Shown in pieces: positions 53,994 to 62,759 of a stretch of DNA of 64,000 nt. The stretch lies in the NCBI GenBank assembly GCA_035566435.1, contig DATMRF010000002.1, positions 1 through 64,000 of the forward strand. Reading direction: 5' to 3'. The translations under genes and the position numbers were made by a program. Within the stretch, counting starts at the first letter, position 1, and each line of letters starts with the position of its first letter. Origin of the DNA: DATMRF01 sp035566435 (GTDB lineage: Bacteria > Verrucomicrobiota > Verrucomicrobiia > Limisphaerales > UBA8199). The notes under the pieces are model-generated. The model was not told the DNA's origin and did no database searches. It was given only the letters and a program-made list of their open reading frames with translations.

Positions 53994-55418
53994 ATGTCGA
54001 AGCGCATCGTAATTGACCCGGTGACCCGCATCGAAGGCCACGCCAAAATCAGCATTTTCATCGACGACGCCGGGAACGTTTCCGACGCCGAGTTCCACGT
54101 GGTCGAATTCCGCGGCTTCGAAAAATTCTGCGAAGGCCGCCCTTATTCGGAAATGCCCGGCATCACCCCGCGGATTTGCGGCATTTGTCCCGTCAGCCAT
54201 TTACTGGCTTCGGCCAAAGCCGGCGACGCCATTATGGCGGTCAGTATCCCTCCCGCGGCCGATAAGCTTCGGCGGTTGATGAACCTCGGCCAGATTATCC
54301 AGAGCCACGCGTTGAGCTTCTTTCACCTGAGTGCGCCCGATTTCCTCATGGGCTGGGATACGCCGCAGGACAAGCGCAATGTGTTCGGGCTAATCGCCTC
54401 GAACACGGACCTTGCCCGCGCGGGCATCCGGCTGCGCCAATTCGGCCAGGAGATCATCGAGATCCTCGGCGGCAAAAAAATTCATCCGGCATGGGCGGTC
54501 CCTGGCGGTGTGCGCAGCCCGTTGACCGAGGAAGGCCGCGCCCGCATCCGCGCCTGGCTTCCCGAAGCCTACGCGACCACCAAAATCGCGTTCGACCTCT
54601 TCCGGAAGACGCTCGATTCGCACAACAAGGAAATCCAGATCTTCGGCAACTTCCAATCCCTGTTCATGGGGCTGGTGGACCCGGAGGGCGGCTGGGAGCA
54701 CCACGGCGGCAAGCTGCGCTTCACCGACAGCAGCGGCAGCGTAATTGCCGACCAGCTCGACCCGCAGAAATACTATGAATACATCAGCGAAGCCGTGCAG
54801 CCGACCTCTTACCTCAAATCGCCCTATTACACGCCGCTCGGTTTCCCGGAAGGTATGTACCGGGTCGGACCGCTCGCCCGACTCAATGTCGCTGAGCAGA
54901 TGGGCACGCCGAAGGCCGATGCCGAGCTGAAAAAATTCAAAAAGTTCGGCCGGGGCGCCGTCACCTCCTCTTTCCTCTATCACTACGCTCGATTGATCGA
55001 AATCCTGACCTCCATCGAGCGGGTGGAGGCCTGCATGGACGACGCGGAGTTGTTGAGCGAAGACCTGCGGGCCGACGCGGGTATCAACAGCCTCCGAGGC
55101 GTGGGCGTTAGTGAAGCGCCCCGCGGCACCCTGTTCCATGATTACACCGTGGACCGCGACGGCCTGCTCAAGAAGGTCAATCTCATCGTTGCCACCGGCC
55201 AGAACAACCTGGCGATGAACCGCACCGTGGCCCAGATCGCCCGCCACTACGTGCGCGGCACCGACATCCCCGAGCCGATGCTCAACCGTATCGAGCACGG
55301 CATTCGCTGCTACGACCCGTGCCTGAGCTGCTCGACCCACGCGGTAGGCCAGATGCCGCTGCACATCCAACTGATCGCTCCCGATGGCCGGGTGTTGAAG
55401 GAAATCGCGCGGGGTTAG
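53994..55418 (+). CDS. hoxH: NAD-linked [NiFe]-hydrogenase large subunit HoxH
   Basis: 474 residues. Nickel ligands: C62 and C65 in [10 protein letters not shown], and C443 and C446 in [14 protein letters not shown] near residue 12 is the conserved N-terminal motif. After H449 there is a 25-residue tail that should be removed by a HoxW-type protease after nickel insertion. Together with HoxEFUY it catalyses reversible H2 oxidation coupled to NAD. No hoxW or hyp maturation gene lies in the window. Last gene of the operon; convergent with the haem/TPR gene. Confidence 0.95.
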   Translation: MSKRIVIDPVTRIEGHAKISIFIDDAGNVSDAEFHVVEFRGFEKFCEGRPYSEMPGITPRICGICPVSHLLASAKAGDAIMAVSIPPAADKLRRLMNLGQIIQSHALSFFHLSAPDFLMGWDTPQDKRNVFGLIASNTDLARAGIRLRQFGQEIIEILGGKKIHPAWAVPGGVRSPLTEEGRARIRAWLPEAYATTKIAFDLFRKTLDSHNKEIQIFGNFQSLFMGLVDPEGGWEHHGGKLRFTDSSGSVIADQLDPQKYYEYISEAVQPTSYLKSPYYTPLGFPEGMYRVGPLARLNVAEQMGTPKADAELKKFKKFGRGAVTSSFLYHYARLIEILTSIERVEACMDDAELLSEDLRADAGINSLRGVGVSEAPRGTLFHDYTVDRDGLLKKVNLIVATGQNNLAMNRTVAQIARHYVRGTDIPEPMLNRIEHGIRCYDPCLSCSTHAVGQMPLHIQLIAPDGRVLKEIARG

Positions 55419-55434
55419 GCCGGCGTCCGGTTGC

Positions 55435-55476
55435 AGTCCAAACTCCAAAGTGCACGGTCCAACGTCCGCAGTCCGC
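55435..55476. repeat. phased heptamer array between convergent genes
   Basis: Six in-phase units: AGTCCAA, ACTCCAA, AGTGCAC, GGTCCAA, CGTCCGC and AGTCCGC. It lies between hoxH and the minus-strand haem/TPR gene. Confidence 0.65.
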
Positions 55477-55501
55477 GGCTTATCGTCCACAGACCCCCTT
55501 C

Positions 55502-57247
55502 TCATCTCGCCGCAGCCTTGATTTGGCTCAGATAATTTTGGGCAACCGAATCCTGGGGGTTAATCTGTAGCGCGGCCGCGAAATGGCGCTCAGCTCCGGC
55601 CAAATCGTTTCGTTTCAAACAAACAAGGCCAAGGTTGCCCTGCGCTTCATAATCGTCCGGATTCAGCCGGACAACGTTCTGGAACGCCGCTTCGGCTTCC
55701 CCCACCCGGTTCAAGCGCAGATAGAGGACGCCGAGCTCGTAGTACGCTCGGTCATAACTGGGGTCGGCGCGGATCGCTGCATTGAAATGTTCGAGCGCCT
55801 GCGGAAGCTGGCCGAGATAATTCCGGGCGCGGCCGGCGCGCGTGTGCGCCTCGGCGTCGTTGGGATTCTCTTTCAGGATGGTTTCGTTGTAATCGAGCGT
55901 TCGCTGGACCAGGTGCCCGTAAAAATCCTGCCCCAGCACCTTTAGTTCGCTCACATTTCTTGGCAACACCTGGAACCACAGTTCCCCCATTTCATCGGTG
56001 GTTTGCAGGCCGTATTTCACCCGTTTAGGCGGGTGATTGGGGTTTCGCGGATTGTCCGCGGAATTGTCGTAAGTGAAATGCATGGCGAGCCGCGTTCCTT
56101 TCGGCAACGAAACCGGCTCCTTATATTGGTAATCGCCCTGCCAATTGAAATCCCAGTCTTTGATCAGGATGAGGTCCTGACTCCTCCCGTCTGGAAAACC
56201 AGCGGTGCCCTGGAGCCGCTTGCCCAAATAATGCGCGTGCGGGCTGATGCCAACCAGGAGCACATCGACCGGGAGAACGTAACTGTCCTCGATCGCATAA
56301 TCTTTCCGGCCGGCCGGGATATCAATCAGCAGCGGGTTTAGATTGAGCCGGTACGTCGTGTTCGTGGGCCATCGGTCAGTGAAGTAGAAGGCGATCGTGG
56401 GTTGGACGAGTTCGGGCTTGCCGCTCGGGTGCATGTGCAACTGAAGCACCAAATCGGTATTCGTTTCCAGAACCCAGGCCAGGCCGTCAGGTGCGAAATG
56501 CGGCACCTTGCCCGGTTGCCAGCCGAGGAATTTCCCGCCGGGCATGGTGGCCGTCTCGGGCAGCAGCATGCCGCCCAAACCCGCCGAGCCCCCCTTTTCC
56601 GCCAACCGTCGCGAATAGCGGCTGGTGTCCACTTCGATAAAGGCATGGTGGACGACAGTCCGGTTGCCCGGGTCGAAATCGACTCCGCGCACGAGCTTTC
56701 GGGCGGACACGGGGATGGGGAAGACGAAGTTCCGATACACGTCTTTGCCCTCGGCCGGCAGTTGAAAGGCCGTGGGCATTTTGACCACTAGATCCGGTTC
56801 TCCCAGTTGCCAACCCGAGGTCCATTTCGGCAGCGCCGGCAGGTCTCCGGGCGCGCCCTCCACCACTCCAGCCGCCACCCAACGAGTCAGTGTATCGATC
56901 TGCTCCCTGGTCAAACTCCGATCGTCAGCGAAGTCACCGTGACCTGGCTCCGGCAACCACGGCGGCATGTAGCGCTTTTCCACCACCTCCGCGATCTGTT
57001 TGGCGCGCTTTCGGAAGTCCTCGTACTTAAGCAAGCTGAAGGGACCCGGCTGGCCCGGGCGATGGCAACCGGCGCAGTGTCCGAAAACGATGGGGGCGAC
57101 GTCTTTGTTAAAAGTGACCGGTGGCTTTCCGTCCGGTGCTGACGACGCCGGCGCGGCTTCGGCGCCCGCCAGGAATGGAACGCATGCCATCAACCACGAC
57201 GCGAGCGCTGCCCAACACCAGGCATCAAGACTTATCTTTCCCCTCAT
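55502..57247 (-). CDS. secreted haem-binding, copper-monooxygenase-like TPR protein
   Basis: 581 residues from ATG 57247. Signal segment (CWAALASWLMACVPFLAGAEA), then a haem motif CAGCH in IVFGHCAGCHRPGQPGPF (~55-72). The middle (~160-410) resembles the ascorbate-dependent copper monooxygenase fold with VVHHAFIEV, LQLHMHPSG and GISPHAHYLGKRL His clusters. Residues ~445-575 are three to four TPR units (ILKENPNDAEAHTRAGRA, AIRADPSYDRAYYELGVLY, VVRLNPDDYEAQGNLGLV). Probably periplasmic oxidoreductase or sensor. One-base overlap (TAATG) with the redoxin gene. Confidence 0.75.
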   Translation of the reverse strand: MRGKISLDAWCWAALASWLMACVPFLAGAEAAPASSAPDGKPPVTFNKDVAPIVFGHCAGCHRPGQPGPFSLLKYEDFRKRAKQIAEVVEKRYMPPWLPEPGHGDFADDRSLTREQIDTLTRWVAAGVVEGAPGDLPALPKWTSGWQLGEPDLVVKMPTAFQLPAEGKDVYRNFVFPIPVSARKLVRGVDFDPGNRTVVHHAFIEVDTSRYSRRLAEKGGSAGLGGMLLPETATMPGGKFLGWQPGKVPHFAPDGLAWVLETNTDLVLQLHMHPSGKPELVQPTIAFYFTDRWPTNTTYRLNLNPLLIDIPAGRKDYAIEDSYVLPVDVLLVGISPHAHYLGKRLQGTAGFPDGRSQDLILIKDWDFNWQGDYQYKEPVSLPKGTRLAMHFTYDNSADNPRNPNHPPKRVKYGLQTTDEMGELWFQVLPRNVSELKVLGQDFYGHLVQRTLDYNETILKENPNDAEAHTRAGRARNYLGQLPQALEHFNAAIRADPSYDRAYYELGVLYLRLNRVGEAEAAFQNVVRLNPDDYEAQGNLGLVCLKRNDLAGAERHFAAALQINPQDSVAQNYLSQIKAAAR

Positions 57248-57885
57248 TACAAACCGGAGATGTAGCATCCGACCGCAACGGTTTCGGCGTTCGTTACGGG
57301 CTTGCCGGCGACCAACTGGGCCAGCGTCACGTCGAGGTCGTGCTCAGTGGCCTCGCTTCTTTGCTTGCCGAGGTCCACGTATTGGTCGTCGATGCGCCCG
57401 CGATAGACCATTTCGCCGCCCGGAAGAAATACCGTTGCCTCGGGAGTCACCCGCACACCCGTCTTCTGAACCAACCGATGTCGTGGGTCGCGCAACACCG
57501 GCAAAGACAAGCCGTATTCCCGGTCGTGCGCCTGGATCTCGGCCACCGAAGTGGTGTCGTTCGGGTACACCAGCCAGAAAGCCACACCCAAAGCGCGGAA
57601 CTTCTTGTAGAGTCGTTGGATTTCCGGAGCGTAATGATTCGAAATCGGGCAATCCGTGCGCACAAAAATCAGAGTTACGGCTTTCGCGCGCGGCTCGTTA
57701 AGCGGATTCACGGGCCGGCCATTGAGATCCAATCCCTCCAGTCGTTCAGCGCCGGTGCTCGGCCTGCTGGCTTCGCCTCGAGTTTGCTGCCGTGCCAGGT
57801 GAGACGAGCTGCATCCAACCAAAAACGTCACAACGCCGGCAAATGCCAGCCAGCCGGATGGCGCGAACCCGAATTTCAGCATCAT
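57247..57885 (-). CDS. redoxin-domain lipoprotein
   Basis: 212 residues. Lipobox LVGC near residue 25 (AFAGVVTFLVGCSSSH). Thioredoxin-like/AhpC-TSA fold at ~45-200: AVTLIFVRTDCPISNHYAPEIQRLYKKF with a single Cys in TDCPIS rather than CxxC, and GVRVTPEATVFLPGGEMVYRGRIDD. That single-Cys form is common in proteins paired with haem/copper domain proteins in this phylum. Likely periplasmic redox partner of the next gene; the reaction is unknown. Confidence 0.8.
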   Translation of the reverse strand: MMLKFGFAPSGWLAFAGVVTFLVGCSSSHLARQQTRGEASRPSTGAERLEGLDLNGRPVNPLNEPRAKAVTLIFVRTDCPISNHYAPEIQRLYKKFRALGVAFWLVYPNDTTSVAEIQAHDREYGLSLPVLRDPRHRLVQKTGVRVTPEATVFLPGGEMVYRGRIDDQYVDLGKQRSEATEHDLDVTLAQLVAGKPVTNAETVAVGCYISGL

Positions 57886-58504
57886 GAGACGAAGCTACTT
57901 TACTCTACGCCTGGCTCCGGTCAATGAACCCAATAGCCGCGGCTGAATCCCTGGCGCACAAAGCGTAACGGGACGGCAGCCATATCCGCGGCAGAAAGCG
58001 ATTGCCGAGACGCGATGACCACCGGGCGGCACACCGCAACTGAGACTTGAGCCCCCCCAATTTATAGCTTTATCCGGTTTGAACCGGTTTGAACCGACTC
58101 TGTCCGGGTTGAGGCGCGATCCAGTGGCAGGTGGGTCTTGGCAACCCATCAACGCGTCCACCCGGGTTCCGACGGCTAAGGCGAGCGCGGGGGAGCACGG
58201 CACGGAAGGGAACAAGGCAAGAGAATGCAGTAGTGGGGTGGCGGAGGTTTTCGTGCTGGTTCGGTTTTTCATATTTAGAAGAGTGCTGTCACTATATATA
58301 GGGCCACAAAACGTGTTACGGGAACGAGAGGCGGGGCGCGGGGCGCCGGACACGGGGCCAGCAAAGGCGGACCCCGAAGGGAGGGGTTTCAGGTCAGTTG
58401 GGTGTTTCATAATTACAATTACCCCGGGGGAATGGTGAGCCTTCCAAGGAATTCCCCAGGGTGGGCCCTTGGCCTATTGGCCCAATCGGTGCTCAAGAGG
58501 AGCC
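57886..58504. other. spacer between divergent redoxin and phosphoesterase genes
   Basis: 619 bases. TCCGGTTTGAACCGGTTTGAACC near 58071-58093 is a doubled 11-base unit. CACTATATATAGGG at 58290-58303 is the only A/T-rich promoter-like spot. Open frames here are Arg/Pro/Ser-rich and look like chance. Confidence 0.45.
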
Positions 58505-59614
58505 ATGCGGTTGGTTCTGGCCGGGTTGACGGCGATGTTGGCATGGGGAAGTTTCGGCGCGGCGGTACCAGCTGTACAGACGGTGTTTGTGATTGTGATG
58601 GAGAACCACAATTGGTCGGAAATCAAAGGATCCACTAACGCGCCGTACGTAAATGGTACACTGCTGTCGATGGCTTCCTCCTGCGCGCAATATTATAACC
58701 CACCCGGATTGCACCCCAGTGAACCGAATTATTTATGGATGGAGGCGGGGACCAATTTCGGCATCCTGAACGACTTAAATCCCTCAGTGAATCACCAGTC
58801 GAGCACGAACCACCTGGTTACTTTGCTCCAGAACGCGGGAGTTTCCTGGAGAGCTTACCAGGAAGACATCAGCGGCGCCTGTGTCCCGCTAACCGCCACC
58901 AACGGTTATGCGCCCAAGCATAACCCTTTTGTTTTTTTCGACGACGTGACCGGGACCAACAACCCGAACTGCGCGTATGGTATTGCCCACATCCGGCCGT
59001 ATAGCGAGCTGGCTTACGACCTTACCAACGGTACGGTGGCTCAGTACAATTTCATCACGCCCACTCTTTGCCACGACATGCACGATACGTGCGCGCCGCT
59101 GGGCAATGCCATCCGGCAGGGAGACACCTGGCTGGCGCACGAGGCGCCTAAAATCCTGGCCTCACCCGCCTACCAAAATAGCGGGGCGCTGTTCATCACC
59201 TGGGACGAAGGCGAAGGCAGTGACGGCCCGATCGGGATGCTCTTGCTCTCGCCGCTGGCCAAAGGTGGAGGGTACTGCAGCACGAATCGTTACACCCACA
59301 GCTCCCTGCTGCGCACGATTCAGGAAATCTTCGGCGTCGCTCCGCTCCTGGGTGATGCCGCGAACGCAACCAGCCTGGTCGATTTGTTCAGGTGCACAGG
59401 GCTCAACGCTATGGAGAAGCTGTCGGACGGCTGTTTCCGGCTCGCCGCAACCGGGTTGGTTCCGGGCACAACCAATGTCGTCGAGGCTTCTTCCGATTTT
59501 GTCCATTGGACCGCGGTCGGGACGAACTTCACCAGTGGCGGTTCGTTTACGTTCGTGGACTTCTCCTCGACCAACCTTGCCGCCAGGTTTTATCGCGTCG
59601 TGCAGAGGCCTTAA
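58505..59614 (+). CDS. secreted phosphoesterase (acid phosphatase/phospholipase C-like)
   Basis: 369 residues from ATG 58505 (ATG 58469 adds a non-signal segment). Signal peptide 1-20 (LVLAGLTAMLAWGSFGA). The N-terminal TVFVIVMENHNWSEI is the metal-binding start of the phosphoesterase family (PF04185 type), continued by WRAYQEDISG, HNPFVFF, HDMHDTCAPLG and LFITWDEGEGSDGP near 230. The last ~60 residues form a Thr/Ser-rich beta module ending ARFYRVVQRP, like the NHL protein at 6510. It would hydrolyse phosphomonoesters or phospholipids outside the cell. It ends tail-to-tail with the FHA gene. Confidence 0.8.
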   Translation: MRLVLAGLTAMLAWGSFGAAVPAVQTVFVIVMENHNWSEIKGSTNAPYVNGTLLSMASSCAQYYNPPGLHPSEPNYLWMEAGTNFGILNDLNPSVNHQSSTNHLVTLLQNAGVSWRAYQEDISGACVPLTATNGYAPKHNPFVFFDDVTGTNNPNCAYGIAHIRPYSELAYDLTNGTVAQYNFITPTLCHDMHDTCAPLGNAIRQGDTWLAHEAPKILASPAYQNSGALFITWDEGEGSDGPIGMLLLSPLAKGGGYCSTNRYTHSSLLRTIQEIFGVAPLLGDAANATSLVDLFRCTGLNAMEKLSDGCFRLAATGLVPGTTNVVEASSDFVHWTAVGTNFTSGGSFTFVDFSSTNLAARFYRVVQRP

Positions 59615-60969
59615 TGATCGAACCAACCGAATGAACGGCGGTTGGTGAGGTAGAGGGTGCCGAGAATACGCATGCTGACAGTCAGCAGATAGATGCTGGC
59701 GAGGCTCCAGAAAGCCCTGATCCCAAAACCGATTAATAGTTCGGACATGTCGCGGGTCGCGTACCCCTGTGCTTTGATACCGACCATGAGGAAGTCGCCC
59801 AGTTGCCGCACGCCAAAAACGCTGAGGACCACCAGCGCCGTGACGAGGTACTGGCCTGGGACCTTGAAAATGGCGGGCATCACTACCAGCGGGTTGGCGG
59901 CGAAGACCGAGTCTTTCATAGCCACCGCCAGGAAGGCCATGGGGAAATACAGGCAGCCCAGGGCGGTGGTGGCGATGATCGCGCTCATCGGAATGGTGTC
60001 CATGTCAAAGAATAGCTTTAAAACGCCCAGGGTAATTGGGGGTCCAAAGCAGAGGATCGTCACCACGGCCATACGGAAGAAGCCACCGAAAATATCATCC
60101 ATGCCCGGCAGGTCGGGCATCTGTTCGTCCTCGGCTGCGGTCGAGTGGATGATATTTTGCATGTAGGAGTACAAATAACCGCCGGCCACTATCGCGGAGA
60201 ATAACCCCAGCAACCCGCGGCTGAGCAATTGCAGTCCGGCGAAAAGGAATGTGCTGACGATGAGCACCAGGAGGCCGCTGCCGCGGAAGGGATAAGCGAA
60301 TGCGCCGGGGAGCCGGGCAAAGAAGCCTTTCTCGGTAACAGGCGCCGCCTGGACCTGCGCCGCCGTGCATTCGGCGCCGCAATGCCGGCAAAACCTGTGC
60401 TGCACACCTCCCACAATCCGCGAATTGACACAGAGGTCGCAGAAAAAGTTGCGGCAATGGCCGCAAAAGAACCGGCCGGCAATTTTGGGGTGATGCTTGC
60501 ACTTGCCCGCAAGCAGCGGCTGGGTGGAGCTGGTGTCGCTTTCCGCGGAAATGGGCGGTGGGAGCGGCACAGGCGCCGCCAAGCCGGTCGGTGGCGGGGG
60601 AGCGGCGACTGACAAACGGGGCGCAAGTGGCGGCGGGGCGAGGCCCACACGAGGCGGTGGCGGCATGGCTATGGCGTCCGGAGCGTCGGAGTAGAACATC
60701 AGCGGGACGCCGCCCAAGTGGAGCGTTTGGCCGGTCTGCAACTGGGCTTCCTGCACCGGGGCGCGATTGATGAACGTGCCGTTGGTCGAGCCGAGGTCCT
60801 TGATCACCGTCCCCTGGTCGCTGACGTGGATTTGGCAATGGGAGCCGGAAACCGACCCGTCCGGAATTTTAAAATCGTTGTGAGCGCCGCGCCCGATGGA
60901 GTTGGCGCCGGGCTTAAGTTCAATTTCCCACGCTGTCGGAGACCCTGGATTGACGACCAGCCGTGCCAT
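59611..60969 (-). CDS. FHA domain - zinc finger - membrane protein
   Basis: 452 residues. FHA domain at ~1-90 (GANSIGRGAHNDFKIPDGSV, SGSHCQIHVSDQGTVIKDL, GSTNGTFINRAP), which binds phosphothreonine peptides; a Pro/Ala-rich linker (~100-150); a cysteine/histidine cluster (CKHHPKIAG, FFCGHCRNFFCDLCV, HRFCRHCGAEC; ~155-205) like a B-box or DUF-type zinc finger; and a C-terminal region with about five membrane helices resembling YIP1 proteins. Probably a signal-receiving membrane protein at the inner membrane; no Ser/Thr kinase gene is near. Shares its last four bases with the phosphoesterase gene end. Confidence 0.8.
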   Translation of the reverse strand: MARLVVNPGSPTAWEIELKPGANSIGRGAHNDFKIPDGSVSGSHCQIHVSDQGTVIKDLGSTNGTFINRAPVQEAQLQTGQTLHLGGVPLMFYSDAPDAIAMPPPPRVGLAPPPLAPRLSVAAPPPPTGLAAPVPLPPPISAESDTSSTQPLLAGKCKHHPKIAGRFFCGHCRNFFCDLCVNSRIVGGVQHRFCRHCGAECTAAQVQAAPVTEKGFFARLPGAFAYPFRGSGLLVLIVSTFLFAGLQLLSRGLLGLFSAIVAGGYLYSYMQNIIHSTAAEDEQMPDLPGMDDIFGGFFRMAVVTILCFGPPITLGVLKLFFDMDTIPMSAIIATTALGCLYFPMAFLAVAMKDSVFAANPLVVMPAIFKVPGQYLVTALVVLSVFGVRQLGDFLMVGIKAQGYATRDMSELLIGFGIRAFWSLASIYLLTVSMRILGTLYLTNRRSFGWFDH

Positions 60970-61546
60970 AAAGTTCGCGTGTACTTAGCCGTTCCTGGGC
61001 GCATTCTTTACCGCAAATCCAGGGAGGATGTCCACACAAATTTTCGGCAGGGAAAAGGAGCGGGCGGACGACAGATTTCTTCAAGCGCGGCAAAGAAGAA
61101 TTTCGTCCTGCGCCCAAAAGGAGCTTCGTCAGCCCTCTTTGGCGGTAATTTTAATTTTGGTCGGGATCAGGAGCGAGGGCCGCGAGCGAGCTCGACGAAT
61201 CTTGAGCGGGAGCGGGGTCGAACCCCGGATGAACACCGGGTGACCCAGCGCAACGGAGCCGCTACGAAGAGCAAGAGAAGATAACCCCGGAATACGGGGA
61301 ATACGCGGAAAGTGGACCGGGCGGGATAAAGTATCGGGTCGCCCGAGGTGGAAAAAGGTGGAAGAAGGTGGAAGGCGGAGGTTGCGTGGGGCGGCTGCGT
61401 GCGACCAAAGCCGGGTAACGCTTCGGACAGGTTTTAACGCAAAGACGCCAAGGTGCAAAGGCGCAAAGGCGGGAATGAGCGTGAAACGTGGTCACGAAGG
61501 GGCGCCGGGGGGTGTCTCACCGCAAAATACCAGTTCGAGTCAAAAT
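60970..61546. repeat. repeat-rich spacer, left part
   Basis: No convincing gene. CGGAATACGGGGAATACGCGG (about 61290) matches the unit at 118-142. GGTGGAA units recur at about 61347-61374 with ~10-base spacing. ACGCAAAG, ACGCCAAG, GTGCAAAG and GCGCAAAG form four in-phase octamers at 61437-61468, related to 10901. AGCGGGGTCGAACCCCGG at 61211 is a short inverted repeat, not a tRNA. Confidence 0.6.
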
Positions 61547-61780
61547 GCGGGAAGTGGTATTACGCGGTAGTAGCTGTGATTAGCGGGGATTTGGTGGTAT
61601 TGGCTGGTATTCGACGCGAGGCGGCTTGGGACAAGCGCGCCCTCCCGCGCGCGGAAATTCAATTTTGGTGCCGATAGGTGCCGATAGGTGCCGCTGCGGG
61701 GACAGGCTGGCGGCAGCTATCGGGAGCTATCGGGACCACGGGTTTGCGGGAGCGGGAGCTATCGGGAGTTGGGAGGGGAA
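61547..61780. repeat. TGGTATT word element and GGTGCCGATA / AGCTATCGGG words
   Basis: TGGTATT at 61555, 61595 and 61605 surrounds CTGTGATTAGCGGGGATTT, which is a diverged version of the core seen at 318-352. From 61667 GGTGCCGATA recurs with ten-base spacing (61667, 61677), then AGCTATCGGG at 61714, 61724 and 61758. The two later words contain CGATA and TATCG, so they are partly inverted. Confidence 0.55.
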
Positions 61781-61799
61781 GGATAAAGGATAAATCTTA

Positions 61800-62165
61800 T
61801 TTTCTCCGCCGGGAGGGGTGATCCAGGGGTGATCCAGGGTTGAAACGTTTCCACAGGCCGTATTTAGCGAGTGATGGCGCGTTTCAGGGGTTGCCAAAGG
61901 CTGATCCTTGAGATTGACAAGGGTGATCCATTAGGTTGACAAGGCTGATCCTTGAGAGTTGCTGAACCTGGCAAAACGGACGACGCGACTGGCGGAAGAG
62001 CGAACGTCGAGGACGGCGAGCTGATGGTGTGAGCGGCGGGGGGTAAATATGCCGTCAAAGTGTCCCAAGGCCGTGTTTACCGAGGTATTCTCATTTTCAA
62101 AGTGTCCCAGAAGTGTCCCGGAAGCTTCCCACAGTATCCTGCGTGGAATAGTCGGGAATGTGCGT
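61800..62165. repeat. GTGATCCA and GTGTCCCA word-and-core elements
   Basis: First element: GTGATCCA at 61818, 61829 and 61923, with related CTGATCCTTGAGA at 61901 and 61947 and TTGACAAGG at 61914 and 61936; core at 61853-61879 with AGGCCGTATTTAGCGAG. Second element: GTGTCCCA at 62060 and 62102 (variant at 62113), core at 62067-62098 with AAGGCCGTGTTTACCGAGG, and a tail AGTATCCTGCGTGGAATA near 62132 that matches AGTATCCTGAGTGGAATA at 485-502. Confidence 0.75.
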
Positions 62166-62209
62166 TATCCGTTAGGGTGACCCGGGAGAATTTCTTTCTT
62201 CGGGCAAGG

Positions 62210-62402
62210 GTTGAGGATTGCAAAAGCGTAGCCAAAAGCGTAGCAAATCGCGGAAATCGCTTGTTGTCAGTGGTTTGTGAAGAGCAGAAGCGCAATAGCA
62301 AAAGTGTAGCACCTACAAAAGCGTAGCAGCAAAAGCGTAGCACCCGCAAGAACGTAGCAGGTAGTGCAAAAACGTAGCAGGGTGGTGCAAAAGCGTAGCA
62401 GC
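62210..62402. repeat. AAAAGCGTAGC word array
   Basis: CAAAAGCGTAGC at 62221 and 62233 is followed by a ~55-base stretch containing AAATCGCGGAAATCGC, and then further GCGTAGC-like words to 62402: GTGTAGCA, GCGTAGCA twice, ACGTAGCA twice and GCGTAGCA. Word spacing is irregular at 12-25 bases. The architecture (two words, a core, then more words) resembles the other elements, possibly in the opposite orientation. Confidence 0.65.
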
Positions 62403-62442
62403 GGCCTTGCCCGCCGCTTCCGCAGCGTGCATCCTCGGGACC

Positions 62443-62730
62443 ATGTCAGCCTACATCATCGCCAGAGTTGAGGTCACCGATTGGGCCCGCTACCGCGAAT
62501 ACACCAAAGAGACGCCGGCTTCGATTGCGCTTTACGGGGGCAAATTCATTGTCCGCGGCGGTGAAATTACCACCCTGGAAGGTGAAGCGGAAACCCGGCG
62601 GCTGGTAGTGATCGAATTCCCGAGCCTGGAGCAGGCGAAAACCTTTTATCACTCGCCAGAGTACAGCCGGGTAAAACTCCTCCGAGCCGACGCGGCCGTC
62701 GGCCAATTTCTGGCGGTTGAGGGGGCGTGA
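62443..62730 (+). CDS. DUF1330 family protein
   Basis: 95 residues from ATG 62443. SAYIIARVEVTDWARYREYT, ALYGGKFIVRGGEITTLEGE, RRLVVIEFPSLEQAKTFYHS and PEYSRVKLLRADAA match the dimeric ferredoxin-like DUF1330 fold. Cytoplasmic, single gene behind a large repeat field. Function unknown; some relatives are stress-linked, but nothing here shows that. Confidence 0.88.
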   Translation: MSAYIIARVEVTDWARYREYTKETPASIALYGGKFIVRGGEITTLEGEAETRRLVVIEFPSLEQAKTFYHSPEYSRVKLLRADAAVGQFLAVEGA

Positions 62731-62759
62731 AACGATACGCAGGCCCGGCTGCCCTTGAA

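Noticed and set aside
57895..58410. 171-residue minus-strand protein
   Set aside because: Pro/Ser/Arg-rich with repeat-derived DNA (TTTGAACCGG units); no start signal or family.
61200..61275. tRNA-like segment with GGTCGAACCCCGG
   Set aside because: It looks like a T-arm, but no acceptor stem, D-arm or anticodon arm can be placed around it.
60718..61284. 188-residue plus-strand protein
   Set aside because: Starts antisense within the FHA gene and ends in repeats; no coding signal.
62210..62402. CRISPR array
   Set aside because: Words are 7-12 bases, spacing is irregular, and no cas gene is near; it does not meet repeat-spacer geometry.
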